Below, in pieces: positions 1 through 7,258 of a stretch of DNA of 64,000 bases. The DNA is from Lamellibrachia satsuma (lineage: Eukaryota; Annelida; Polychaeta; Sabellida; Siboglinidae), in NCBI GenBank assembly GCA_033239005.1, contig BSQZ01000001.1:12212500-12276499 (forward strand), in the 5' to 3' direction. The notes beneath the pieces are model-generated. The model did no database searches and was not told where the DNA came from. It saw only the letters and a program-made list of their open reading frames with translations. How positions within the stretch are numbered: the stretch's first letter is position 1; every line of letters begins with the position of its first letter. Position numbers and translations under genes: made by a program.

Positions 1-1
1 C

Positions 2-844
2 CGGCGGTTCGGCGATGCAGTGTCCAAGGCCCGACGCGAGGGCGACGTTCACCGAGACAAGGCCATCATCGCGGACACCATGAAGTTGCTGGGGAACTCG
101 GGCTACGGAAAGACCATCACCAACGTCGACCGACATCGTGACGTCAGCTACTGCACGGAGAAGGCGGCATCGCTCCTGGTCAACGATAAACGGTTCCGAC
201 AACTCGATATGGTCGTCGACGACGCGTACGAGATAGAGTTGAACAAGAAAGTCGTCAAGTACACCCTACCCATACACGTGGGATTCTTCGTTCTGCAATA
301 CGCCAAGATGCGCATGTTGCAGTTCTATTACGACTTCATCGTCAGATACGTGGAGCGCCCTCTGTTTCAGTACTGCGAGACAGATACCGATTCCGCCTAT
401 TTGGCCTTGGCCGACGAGTCCGTCGACGCCCTCGTGACCCCGGAACTACGAGAACATTACTTCCGACACCGCTCCGAATGGCTCCCGTCGGAATGTTGCG
501 ACGACCATCGGAACGAGTACGTGCGCTGTCGTCTCGCCAATCGACCGTGGGTCGGAGACGATGCGTGCTGTAAGGCGCGAAGAGCGTTCGACAAGAGGAC
601 ACCGGGTCTGTTCAAGGTCGAGTGGTCCGGCGACGGGTTCGTGGGGTTGTGTAGCAAGACGTACTATTGTTTCGGAGCGACCGACAAGTACAGCACCAAA
701 GGACTGAACAAAAGGTGCAACACGATCGACAAGGACGCGTTCCTGGCGGTGCTCACCGACCGTCGGAGCGGAGGTGGATCGAACCGTGGTTTCCGGGTGC
801 ATAATTCTATTATTATTCGGCAAGTTCGTGCAAGAGGCGTTTAA
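2..844 (+). CDS. polB: Protein-primed family B DNA polymerase, C-terminal part (partial, disrupted)
   Basis: The reading frame is open from the window edge, so the true start lies to the left. It contains polymerase motif B (LLGNSGYGK, about bases 86-112), motif C with the catalytic DTDS at 383-394, and a downstream KTYY-type segment near 657. This is the replicative enzyme of Polintons, which would copy the linear element DNA from a terminal protein. The frame runs to an NRGFR segment near 780-795, which in this family lies close to the C-terminus, and then enters unrelated residues and stops at 844. A different frame with protein-like sequence follows at once, so the last part of the gene looks deleted or frameshifted. 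The family call is from motifs I can see; the missing tail is inferred. Confidence 0.92.
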   Translation, partial: RRFGDAVSKARREGDVHRDKAIIADTMKLLGNSGYGKTITNVDRHRDVSYCTEKAASLLVNDKRFRQLDMVVDDAYEIELNKKVVKYTLPIHVGFFVLQYAKMRMLQFYYDFIVRYVERPLFQYCETDTDSAYLALADESVDALVTPELREHYFRHRSEWLPSECCDDHRNEYVRCRLANRPWVGDDACCKARRAFDKRTPGLFKVEWSGDGFVGLCSKTYYCFGATDKYSTKGLNKRCNTIDKDAFLAVLTDRRSGGGSNRGFRVHNSIIIRQVRARGV

Positions 845-974
845 AGACGCCACGGCGGTGCCGTACGGTTATCTATTGATCGATCTCAAACAGGACACGC
901 CCGAGGACATGCGTCTGCGCACGGCCATATTTCCAGACGACCGTGTTCAGTACGTGTACCTGCCGAAGGTATAA
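815..974 (+). pseudogene. Fragment of an unrecognised Polinton ORF after polB
   Basis: This open segment (stop at 972-974) is in a different frame from polB and overlaps its disrupted end. It encodes the phrase PYGYLLIDLKQDTPEDMRLR and ends VYLPKV. It has no convincing start codon; the frame extends back only to a GTG at 774, through what is polB coding in the other frame. I recall similar endings in predicted proteins near Polinton-type genes but cannot name the family. The most economical reading is a deletion that removed the end of polB and the start of this gene. Confidence 0.45.
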
Positions 975-976
975 AA
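970..976 (+). promoter_or_regulatory. TATA-box-like sequence before the core-like gene
   Basis: The heptamer TATAAAA lies 36 bases before the ATG at 1012, overlapping the stop codon of the preceding reading frame. The position suits a promoter for the 1012 gene. There is no experimental support. Confidence 0.4.
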
Positions 977-1011
977 CGACCGAGCGTGGGGATAGTCTCT
1001 TCATTCGCATC

Positions 1012-1383
1012 ATGTCTGCCCTGGTGAAGAGACACATCGTGTGCATACAGGCTCTGGCCAGAGTCAAGAACAACAAAATTAAAAAGGCCATCATCGCCAA
1101 CGCCGACGCCGATCTGCTGTGTGCACTGGCCGAGTGTGCCTACAACATACTGACAAAGAACATTCCAGTGTCCGCCATACAGAGGCGACGATTGAATAAA
1201 TACAAGACGAAATTACGCGAGTTGGCTAATAAACGAACGAACGCTGCCAGACGAAGACGCATCTTGCTGCAGCCGCAGGTTGGCGAGGGACAGAGCGGCG
1301 GTTTCCTATCGGCCTTGCTAGCACCGTTGGCAGGTACGGTCTTGCTACCCTTGCTCCGACAGGCGCTGACTCGAGGTGGATAA
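1012..1383 (+). CDS. Small basic Polinton protein with hydrophobic C-terminus (core-like)
   Basis: The ORF encodes 123 residues from the first ATG. The frame stays open upstream to a GTG at 943, but that stretch overlaps the previous coding frame and is unlikely to be used. The protein is rich in Lys and Arg (an RRRR run near residue 88) and ends in a Gly-rich hydrophobic segment, GGFLSALLAPLAG. Proteins of this build recur beside Polinton capsid genes, and an adenovirus-like virion core or DNA-binding role has been proposed for such basic proteins; that role is inference here. The stop is followed directly by the ATG of the next gene with no intergenic base, which suggests a coordinated late cluster. 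Confidence 0.6.
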   Translation: MSALVKRHIVCIQALARVKNNKIKKAIIANADADLLCALAECAYNILTKNIPVSAIQRRRLNKYKTKLRELANKRTNAARRRRILLQPQVGEGQSGGFLSALLAPLAGTVLLPLLRQALTRGG

Positions 1384-2169
1384 ATGGAGCACGCACGCAG
1401 GATGGCCTTGGTGGACCCGCGACTGTTGGACGCGCTGCGGTCACCCCCACCCCCACCCGCAACCGACACCTTAGGCAGGAAGGTGCAAGCCCTCGATGAC
1501 GAGATGAAGACCATCCTAGATAGAACGGACCTAGACGACGGGACCAAGGTGACCCTGTATAATCAGGTGTTGCAGCGGTACAACGTCTTGGCCAATAAAC
1601 GCGTCAAGGAACCGCTACGCGTGGTCACGGTGAACGAGTCGGAGGCGACGTCGGAGTCGGGGTCGGAGGGTACGGCACCAGCCCCTATCAGCGGACTGGA
1701 GGCCACCGTCTTGGCCACCGTTCCCAAGACCATGAAGGCCAAAGCCAGCCGTTTGATGGAGCATCTCAAGAGAGACGTCACGTGGACCGATCGCGGCGAA
1801 CTGATACACGAGGGCGTGCCGGTTGGCGGAAGTAACGTGGTGGATCTCGTTAACGATCTGTTGCGTAAGAGCAAGAGTAAGACCGCGCCGACGGGTTGGC
1901 AGCCATTCGCCCGACAACTCCGTGCCATCAACCTACCCTTGACGTTGGTCGGTAACGTCTCCAGGAGAGCCTACATACGGCCGGACCCGCCGGTCACTCC
2001 CTCTCGTCGGTCACGTGCTACTCCGCGTGCTGCATCGGGTAGTGCACGACGATCGCTAAGTTGGTCACCCCTCGTCCGTCAGAGTCGTCGAATGGAACAT
2101 ACCATGCCCACCCCACCCCCCGAATCACGCCAGGCGGTGTCGTCATTGGCTGGTTGGGACAACCTATAG
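1384..2169 (+). CDS. Conserved Polinton protein of unknown function (261 aa)
   Basis: It starts immediately after the previous stop. The N-terminal part has a proline run (about residues 20-26) and then a charged, probably helical segment with LDDGTKVTLYNQ. The middle contains the phrases TWTDRGELIHEG and GSNVVDLVNDLLR followed by GWQPFARQLR, which I recognise as a recurrent Polinton-associated block of unknown role. The last 60 residues or so are Arg/Ser/Pro-rich and of a different character. From base 2068 the frame runs into the first copy of a tandem duplication, so the C-terminus may have been altered by that rearrangement. No catalytic motif is visible. Confidence 0.6.
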   Translation: MEHARRMALVDPRLLDALRSPPPPPATDTLGRKVQALDDEMKTILDRTDLDDGTKVTLYNQVLQRYNVLANKRVKEPLRVVTVNESEATSESGSEGTAPAPISGLEATVLATVPKTMKAKASRLMEHLKRDVTWTDRGELIHEGVPVGGSNVVDLVNDLLRKSKSKTAPTGWQPFARQLRAINLPLTLVGNVSRRAYIRPDPPVTPSRRSRATPRAASGSARRSLSWSPLVRQSRRMEHTMPTPPPESRQAVSSLAGWDNL

Positions 2170-2581
2170 GATGGTGCGATGCGTGTCCGGAGCGCAGTGT
2201 TCGTCATGTCGCCCGATCCACAGGACGACGTGTACCGCTCCATCGTCGGTGCGATATTTATCAGTGGACTTTACATGATTGCTCACGGTATACTCCAGAG
2301 TTATATGCAACAGGCGTTATTCGAACCCCCCTCGCTCGACGAACGGACCATTCCTCGTCCACCCACCCACCCTCCCCCCACATCACGCAAGACTTCGTCG
2401 TCATTGGCTGGACGGAACACCGTATAAGGTGGTACGACGCGTGTCCCTAGCTCAGTGTTCGTCATGCTCGTCGATCCACAGGACGCGTACCGTTCCCTCG
2501 TCGCTGCGCTATTGTTCGAAGGACTTACCTTGCTGGGAGACGTTGCAGCCGACGTTCTTATACAACAGGTGTTATTCCGAC
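2068..2581 (+). repeat. Tandem duplication of about 258 bp inside the Polinton
   Basis: Bases about 2068-2325 and 2328-2581 align along their whole length as two diverged direct copies. Shared blocks include the CCCCTCG start, a long C-rich run, GTCGTCATTGGCTGG, GCGTGTCC, CAGTGTTCGTCATG, GATCCACAGGACG, and the end CAACAGGYGTTATTC. Each copy carries one small membrane ORF. Divergence is considerable, so the duplication is not recent or has evolved fast. Confidence 0.8.
2206..2427 (+). CDS. Small membrane ORF, first copy (C-terminus altered)
   Basis: Starting at the ATG that matches the start of the second copy, this ORF begins MSPDPQDDVYRS and has a hydrophobic span (about residues 12-30, with GAIFISGLYMIAHG). 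After residue about 41 it reads into the start of the second duplication copy and becomes a Pro/Ser/Arg-rich tail that ends at 2427. The frame could also start at an ATG at 2179. The paralogue downstream ends soon after the hydrophobic part, so the long tail here is probably a by-product of the duplication junction. Function unknown. Confidence 0.45.
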   Translation: MSPDPQDDVYRSIVGAIFISGLYMIAHGILQSYMQQALFEPPSLDERTIPRPPTHPPPTSRKTSSSLAGRNTV

Positions 2582-2598
2582 TATGGTTACTCCGCTAG
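2464..2598 (+). CDS. Small membrane ORF, second copy (44 aa)
   Basis: This is a 44-residue ORF, MLVDPQDAYRSLVAALLFEG then a further hydrophobic stretch, ending LWLLR and TAG. It is the paralogue of the ORF at 2206 (DPQD and YRS shared, same hydrophobic spacing). The retained reading frame in two diverged copies is the main argument that it is real. It overlaps the start of the next small ORF by 16 bases. A single-pass membrane peptide is the likely product; function unknown. Confidence 0.45.
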   Translation: MLVDPQDAYRSLVAALLFEGLTLLGDVAADVLIQQVLFRLWLLR

Positions 2599-2741
2599 AC
2601 CGTTGCTGTTCCACCGCTCTCGTTGTGGGTGCCACAGCGTGCGTCCTCCTATACGTCGGCGTGCTCCTCGTCATTCGTCAGCATCTGTGCTCCGGACTCA
2701 ACGTCACCGACCCCGTCAACGCGTCCGACCTCCTCTTTTGA
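2583..2741 (+). CDS. Tiny single-pass membrane protein (52 aa) before integrase
   Basis: An ATG at 2583 opens a 52-codon frame whose TGA at 2739-2741 shares its last base with the integrase ATG (TGATG), a typical stop-start overlap. The product has one clear membrane span, about residues 12-31 (ALVVGATACVLLYVGVLLVI), with a short N-terminus and a C-terminus ending NASDLLF. It contains one NVT and one NAS sequon, both after the span. The tight coupling to the integrase gene and the strong hydrophobic segment support it as a real gene. Function unknown. Confidence 0.5.
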   Translation: MVTPLDRCCSTALVVGATACVLLYVGVLLVIRQHLCSGLNVTDPVNASDLLF

Positions 2742-3811
2742 TGGCGGCACAGAGGGGAGACCGCACCTTGAGTGGGGTCTACTTCGATCCCACGAAGGTA
2801 GGCAGTTATGGAGGCGTCGCTGGCTTGCGACGCGTCGCGCGCCTGCCAGAGAAGACCGTCAAGGCATGGTTGTCGGCACAGGACACCTACACCTTACACA
2901 AACCAGCGAGACGTCATTTCAAGAGACGACAGGTCATCGTGGGTGGTATGCATCAGCAGTGGCAGGCCGATCTCGTGGACATGTCGAAGGTCAAACGCTT
3001 CAACAACGGCATGGCCTTTCTCCTCACGATGATCGACGTCTTCTCGAAAGTGGCCTGGTGTGTTCCCATGAAGAACAAGTCCGCGGCGTCGTTGGTGGCG
3101 GCGCTGCAATCCACGTTCGTCGACGTTCGCCCCCAGACCTTGCAGACGGATAAAGGCACGGAATTCCGGAACAAATCCGTTCAGGCGCTATTGAAGCGTT
3201 ACGACATACATTACTTCTACACGCACAACGCGGAGACGAAGGCAGCCGTCGTGGAACGGTTCAACGGAACGTTGAAGAGACGCATGTGGCGCTACTTCAC
3301 GAAACACCAGACGTGGCGGTACATCGACATCCTTCCGGACCTGATGCGATCGTATAACAATACCCGCCACCGCATGATCGGTATGGCTCCGTCACAGGTG
3401 AATGCACAGAACCAGGAACAGGTGTGGCAACGTCTGTACGGTCACGATGGTAAGGGCGTGCCCAAGTTGCACGTGTCGGATCGCGTGCGTGTCAGCAAGT
3501 ACAAACGCACGTTCGAAAAGGGCTACGAGACGAACTGGAGCGAAGAGTTGTTCACGATACACGAGGTTCACCCCTCCGATCCACCCGTGTATCGGCTGCG
3601 GGACGATCTCGGCGAAGTGCTGGAGGGTACCTTCTACGAACTGGAGCTGCAGAAGGTGACGGTACCCTTTGATAAGGTGTACCGTGTTGAAGCGGTACTG
3701 AAACGCCGTACGGTCGGTAGACGAAAGGAAGCTCTGGTGAAATGGTTCGGTCATTCCTCCCACTTCAACAGCTGGATCGATGCCAAGGGACTCGTCAACT
3801 ATAAAGACTAG
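2741..3811 (+). CDS. int: Polinton integrase (retroviral-type, DDE, with chromodomain-like tail)
   Basis: The 356-residue protein starts at the ATG that overlaps the preceding stop; the frame continues upstream but only through other genes. It carries a retroviral-type integrase core with the catalytic triad D77 (QWQADL), D137 (LQTDKG) and E172 (VVERFNG), and a D-to-E spacing of 35. Residues 310-356 (VYRVEAVLKRR, then ALVKWFGH and FNSWID) form a chromodomain-like module, as in many Polinton and Ty3-type integrases, which could direct insertion through chromatin binding. The integrase joins the linear element to host DNA, typically with a 6-bp target duplication. All catalytic residues are intact. 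Confidence 0.95.
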   Translation: MAAQRGDRTLSGVYFDPTKVGSYGGVAGLRRVARLPEKTVKAWLSAQDTYTLHKPARRHFKRRQVIVGGMHQQWQADLVDMSKVKRFNNGMAFLLTMIDVFSKVAWCVPMKNKSAASLVAALQSTFVDVRPQTLQTDKGTEFRNKSVQALLKRYDIHYFYTHNAETKAAVVERFNGTLKRRMWRYFTKHQTWRYIDILPDLMRSYNNTRHRMIGMAPSQVNAQNQEQVWQRLYGHDGKGVPKLHVSDRVRVSKYKRTFEKGYETNWSEELFTIHEVHPSDPPVYRLRDDLGEVLEGTFYELELQKVTVPFDKVYRVEAVLKRRTVGRRKEALVKWFGHSSHFNSWIDAKGLVNYKD

Positions 3812-3841
3812 CCTCGCACATGCCGCCACTGCATTCGAGCA

Positions 3842-4162
3842 ATGACACACGACGCGACACCCCCACAACCGACCTGCACCACCACCATCATAGACGAGGA
3901 GAAAGAGGTGAACGAACACGAGGACTGTACTGACGCTGCACCGAACGAGCCAGACAGCACTCCCTGGCATCTGTTCGGTACCGAGTGCCCCAAAGAGGAG
4001 ATCGTGTTTCTGTGTCAGGTCGTCGTCTTGTACACGGTCATTCTGATCAGCATTTACAACCTGACGAAAGGTCACGTCGATTCTAATCTGTGGACGGCTC
4101 TGTTGAGTAGTTCTTTGGGTTACCTACTGCCCAATCCCACGTTGAGACGTCATGGCGACTGA
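3842..4162 (+). CDS. Polinton membrane protein, acidic N-terminus (106 aa)
   Basis: The first 40 residues are acidic and Thr/Pro-rich. The phrase PWHLFGTECPKEEIVFLCQV leads into a strong membrane span at about residues 54-73, and a second hydrophobic stretch follows at 82-97 (LWTALLSSSLGYLLPNP). The same two-part arrangement ahead of the penton gene is familiar in Polintons, but I know no assigned function. It may be a virion or host-membrane protein. Its last 11 bases overlap the next gene in another frame, consistent with one compact cluster. Confidence 0.6.
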   Translation: MTHDATPPQPTCTTTIIDEEKEVNEHEDCTDAAPNEPDSTPWHLFGTECPKEEIVFLCQVVVLYTVILISIYNLTKGHVDSNLWTALLSSSLGYLLPNPTLRRHGD

Positions 4163-4982
4163 TTTCTACATGACGCTGCCTAGCAACGCTTCCATGAAGA
4201 TGCACCCCGGCAACACCTTGACCCATTACGTCACGGCCTTGCCTCAACGCATCGATCTTACCGGCGAGTGGGAGTGTGGGTTGGCTGAGATCCAGTATCC
4301 GCACACTTGGTACAACGTCACGGAGAACGACGTCTGGTTCTTCCTCAACACGCTCGATGCTACGGACTCGTCCCACCGTTCGAAGTTGCCGTGCGGGTAT
4401 TACGACGATCCGATATCATTGATGTATCACGTCAACAAGGGACTGTACAGTATGCAGACGGAGAAGACAAAGGCTCACATGAGCTATAGTCCCGTCACTC
4501 GGAAAATTACGTTACACATGACAGAGAACACCCTGTTCACCATACCGCACCACAGCGCGACCGCGTCCCTGTTGGGATTCCGTGAACCCGTAGCCAGCGC
4601 GTCGAAGGCGGTTACGTCTTATCCCATCCTCCCCGACGACTCCCAACATCCCGACTCGGCGTACCCCTTCCACATCGAGGCGCCCGATGTGGTGGACCTG
4701 ACGCAGGGGTTCGACACCCTCTACGTCTACACGGACGTCGTGGAGTCTCGTATAGTGGGTGACACTCTCGCGCCTCTGTTGCGTACCCTTCCGATTAGCG
4801 GCCGTCACGGTGACAGGGTGACCGCTAGTTTCACTAACGTGCACTACGTGCCCCTGATGCGCTCGAGCTTCAGCTCGATCGAGGTGGATATAAGGAACGA
4901 CATGGGTCGACGCGTGCCATTCGAATACGGTAGAGTGTCGGTGACGCTTCATTTTCGTCGACGCAAGACCGGACTGTTCTGA
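4152..4982 (+). CDS. Minor capsid protein (penton-like, single jelly roll)
   Basis: This 276-residue protein lies directly before the core and major capsid genes, in the place of the Polinton penton gene. It begins MATDFYMTLPSN and contains GEWECGLAEIQYPHTWYNV near residues 37-55, a segment typical of the family. The family forms the pentameric vertices of the icosahedral shell. Here the whole frame is intact, with no internal stop. Its TGA shares one base with the ATG of the following gene. Assignment rests on recognised sequence phrases and on position; the jelly-roll fold itself cannot be confirmed by eye. Confidence 0.85.
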   Translation: MATDFYMTLPSNASMKMHPGNTLTHYVTALPQRIDLTGEWECGLAEIQYPHTWYNVTENDVWFFLNTLDATDSSHRSKLPCGYYDDPISLMYHVNKGLYSMQTEKTKAHMSYSPVTRKITLHMTENTLFTIPHHSATASLLGFREPVASASKAVTSYPILPDDSQHPDSAYPFHIEAPDVVDLTQGFDTLYVYTDVVESRIVGDTLAPLLRTLPISGRHGDRVTASFTNVHYVPLMRSSFSSIEVDIRNDMGRRVPFEYGRVSVTLHFRRRKTGLF

Positions 4983-5383
4983 TGAATTACAACGATTATT
5001 ACGCGCGTCAGGCTGGCGGTGCGCTGCCCTATTTCGCCGGTGCGCAATACCAGCGAGGTCACGGACTGGGCAGTCTGTTCGGCGGTCTGTTGCGCAGCGC
5101 CATGCCACTCATCAAGAGAGGTGCCGTGGCGTTGGGTAGGGGAGCGTTGAAGACCGGCGTTCGCATAGCTGGCGACGTCTTATCGGGCCAGAACATAAAA
5201 ACGGCTGCCAAACGCCGCGTCACCGATGCCGTGCTGAGCAGTATTCCGCGACCCCCTGGTAAACGTATAAGAGGAGCGGGTGCAAGGACGGTCGGCACTG
5301 CAGTAACGAGACGTCGCAAGAAACGGACGTCCAAGAAACGCACGGCCGACATATTCGACGACAACGATGGCGTTCGTGCATAG
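4982..5383 (+). CDS. pX/pVI-like basic virion protein
   Basis: The 133-residue protein opens with an Asn/Tyr-rich N-terminus and a Gly/Leu-rich amphipathic segment (GHGLGSLFGGLLRSAMPLIK, about residues 26-45). It then becomes strongly basic (TRRRKKRTSKKR near 109-120) and ends with an acidic patch, DIFDDNDG. A membrane-active amphipathic N-terminus joined to a basic tail resembles the adenovirus minor core and cement proteins (pX, pVI), as proposed for adintoviruses. It is likely packaged with the DNA and processed by the viral protease, which is inference. It overlaps the next gene by 17 bases. Confidence 0.65.
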   Translation: MNYNDYYARQAGGALPYFAGAQYQRGHGLGSLFGGLLRSAMPLIKRGAVALGRGALKTGVRIAGDVLSGQNIKTAAKRRVTDAVLSSIPRPPGKRIRGAGARTVGTAVTRRRKKRTSKKRTADIFDDNDGVRA

Positions 5384-6683
5384 ACAGTCGTGCGAGGGGG
5401 TCAAGACCGAGCTGGATCTCTTTACCGTACCCCCCACTCAGAACTGCATCGCCGACAGTCACGTGGTGGAACATCAACCCATGGCCTCTCTGGACTCTGG
5501 AGGCCCGATAGAATTCTTCATCCCCGGATCGGGTGACGACTACATAGATCTCGCCAACACGATGCTCCACCTGCAGGTGAAGGTGACGCGCGCCGACGGT
5601 AACCCTATCGATGCGGGCGAGCCCGTGGGACCGGTGAACAACTTCTTGCATTCGCTGTTCAGCCACCTCGACCTCTCCATGAACGACACGCTCGTGACCT
5701 CTTCGTCCTCCAACTCGTACCCGTATCGTTCATACATAGAGACACTGATGAGTTACGGATTCGATGCCAAGTCGACGCAGCTGACGAATCAGCTGTGGTA
5801 CAAGGACAAGGCTAGTCGCATGCACGCCGCCGAGCTGGCCGCCGGACCCGATCCTAACCCCGGGTTCGTGACTCGACGAGACTACATAGCCGGCGGTCGC
5901 GTGGTCGACATGATGGGTCGTCTCCACGTGGATATGTTTCTGCAGGATAAATTCCTGATCAACGGTGTCAACCTCAAGTTACGCCTGGTGCGCAGCACGC
6001 CCGAGTTTGCGCTGATAGCCGGTGGAGCGAACGAGTACAAGATAATCATCGTCAACGCGTCCTTGTTCGTCAAGAAGGCTACCATCGCTCCGGCCGTGCA
6101 GAAGGCTCACATCATGGCTCTCGAGCGGGCCACGGTCAAGTATCCGTTACGACCCGTCGAATGCAAGGTGTACTCCATTCCCACGGGCGCTCTGTCGCAC
6201 ACGCACGAGAACCTGTTCCTCGGCTCCCTGCCGAAACTTCTCGTACTGTGCTGCATCGACAACGACGCCTACAACGGCACGTACGCCACAAACCCCTTTC
6301 ACGCCAAGAACAACGCCATCAGCTTCGTCTCCGTGTACGTGGACGGTCGTCAGATACCCGCCAAACCCTTCCAGCCCAACTTCGCAGACAACCTCTTCGC
6401 CAGGAGCTACGCGAGCATGTTCACCTCGACCGGCAAGCTGTGGCAGGACGAGGGGAACGGTCTGACTCGCGACGACTATCGAGACGGATACACCTTCTTC
6501 TGTTTCGACCTTACCCCCGACCAGTGCGACGGTCCCTGCTTTCATCTGATACAAAAGGGCAACCTGCGCTTAGAATTCCATTTCCGCGAAGCGCTTCGGA
6601 CCACCGTGAACGTCGTCGCCTACGCCGAATTCGAGTCCGTGCTGGAGATCGACAAGAACCGCAACGTCATCCACGACTACTGA
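5367..6683 (+). CDS. Major capsid protein (double jelly-roll, hexon-like)
   Basis: The 438-residue intact ORF matches the Polinton major capsid protein, also known from the worm entry called transposon-derived protein F54H12.2. Diagnostic phrases are KTELDLFTVPPTQ (residues 13-25), GSGDDYIDLANTML (54-67), FLHSLFSHLDLSMND, YPYRSYIETLMSYG and GRLHVDMFLQDKFLINGV. The family builds trimeric capsomers with two jelly rolls each. The ATG lies inside the preceding gene, and the protease ATG follows one base after the stop. With penton and protease genes also open, the copy retains its virion-forming set. No internal stop or frameshift is seen. Confidence 0.94.
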   Translation: MAFVHRQSCEGVKTELDLFTVPPTQNCIADSHVVEHQPMASLDSGGPIEFFIPGSGDDYIDLANTMLHLQVKVTRADGNPIDAGEPVGPVNNFLHSLFSHLDLSMNDTLVTSSSSNSYPYRSYIETLMSYGFDAKSTQLTNQLWYKDKASRMHAAELAAGPDPNPGFVTRRDYIAGGRVVDMMGRLHVDMFLQDKFLINGVNLKLRLVRSTPEFALIAGGANEYKIIIVNASLFVKKATIAPAVQKAHIMALERATVKYPLRPVECKVYSIPTGALSHTHENLFLGSLPKLLVLCCIDNDAYNGTYATNPFHAKNNAISFVSVYVDGRQIPAKPFQPNFADNLFARSYASMFTSTGKLWQDEGNGLTRDDYRDGYTFFCFDLTPDQCDGPCFHLIQKGNLRLEFHFREALRTTVNVVAYAEFESVLEIDKNRNVIHDY

Positions 6684-6684
6684 G

Positions 6685-7164
6685 ATGGACACCCTGCAGA
6701 TCGCCCGTCTACTGGCGATGGATCCGACCACCAAGTCCGTCTTTGGCGGCGTCGTACCCAAAGACGGACTGCCTGCAACAATTGACGCTCTGCCGATCGC
6801 CTTCGTGTGCAACACCGACGACGCCGACGAACCCGGCGAACATTGGATAGCGCTGTACCTGTCCTCCGACGGGCGCGGCGAATACTTCTGTTCGTACGGT
6901 CTGCCGCCTCGTCACGCGGCGTTCCGCAACTTCTTGAACATACACTGTTCCGAGTGGACTCATAATAGCAAGAGACTTCAGAGTCCTCTGTCTAACGTTT
7001 GCGGACAATATTGCGTCACTTATATACTGTTTCGTTGTAACGGCGCTCCCATGAGCACTTTCGTCAATGCTTTCCGCACCGATCTGGTCGCTAACGATTG
7101 TCGCGTGTTCGATTGGATTAAGCTGCTGAAAAAGGGTATACCATACTATCGCACATCGTACTGA
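6685..7164 (+). CDS. Adenain-like cysteine protease (virion maturation)
   Basis: The 159-residue protein has the adenovirus protease (C5-like) layout: catalytic H53 in GEHWIALYL, the following YFxSYG segment at residues 67-72, Q99 before the nucleophile region, and catalytic C106 in SNVCGQYCVTY. In relatives the x of YFxSYG is normally Asp, the third member of the triad. Here it is Cys69, encoded by TGT, which is odd and may lower activity. The enzyme would cleave capsid and core precursors. It is the last gene of the cluster; the stop is followed by repeats and a polyadenylation-like AATAAA at 7365. Confidence 0.88.
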   Translation: MDTLQIARLLAMDPTTKSVFGGVVPKDGLPATIDALPIAFVCNTDDADEPGEHWIALYLSSDGRGEYFCSYGLPPRHAAFRNFLNIHCSEWTHNSKRLQSPLSNVCGQYCVTYILFRCNGAPMSTFVNAFRTDLVANDCRVFDWIKLLKKGIPYYRTSY

Positions 7165-7165
7165 G

Positions 7166-7258
7166 CCTCTGGCGCGGTGGTCGCTCCACCCGTAAGCTCG
7201 CCCTAGAACCTCTGGCGCGGTGGAGACACCCCTAAGTTCGCGACCTCTGGCGCGATGG
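7166..7258 (+). repeat. Three short tandem units after the protease
   Basis: The motif CCTCTGGCGCGGTGG occurs at 7166 and 7209, and as CCTCTGGCGCGATGG at 7244, each followed by related sequence. Short tandem repeats are common in Polinton ends. Confidence 0.7.

Noticed and set aside
943..1011. Upstream extension of the core-like ORF to a GTG
   Set aside because: It overlaps the previous reading frame. A clean ATG at 1012 with a TATA-like element 36 bases upstream is better.
2279..2740. N-terminal extension of integrase by 154 codons
   Set aside because: There is no ATG at the frame start, and the stretch covers the duplicated membrane ORFs. The ATG at 2741 overlaps the preceding stop.
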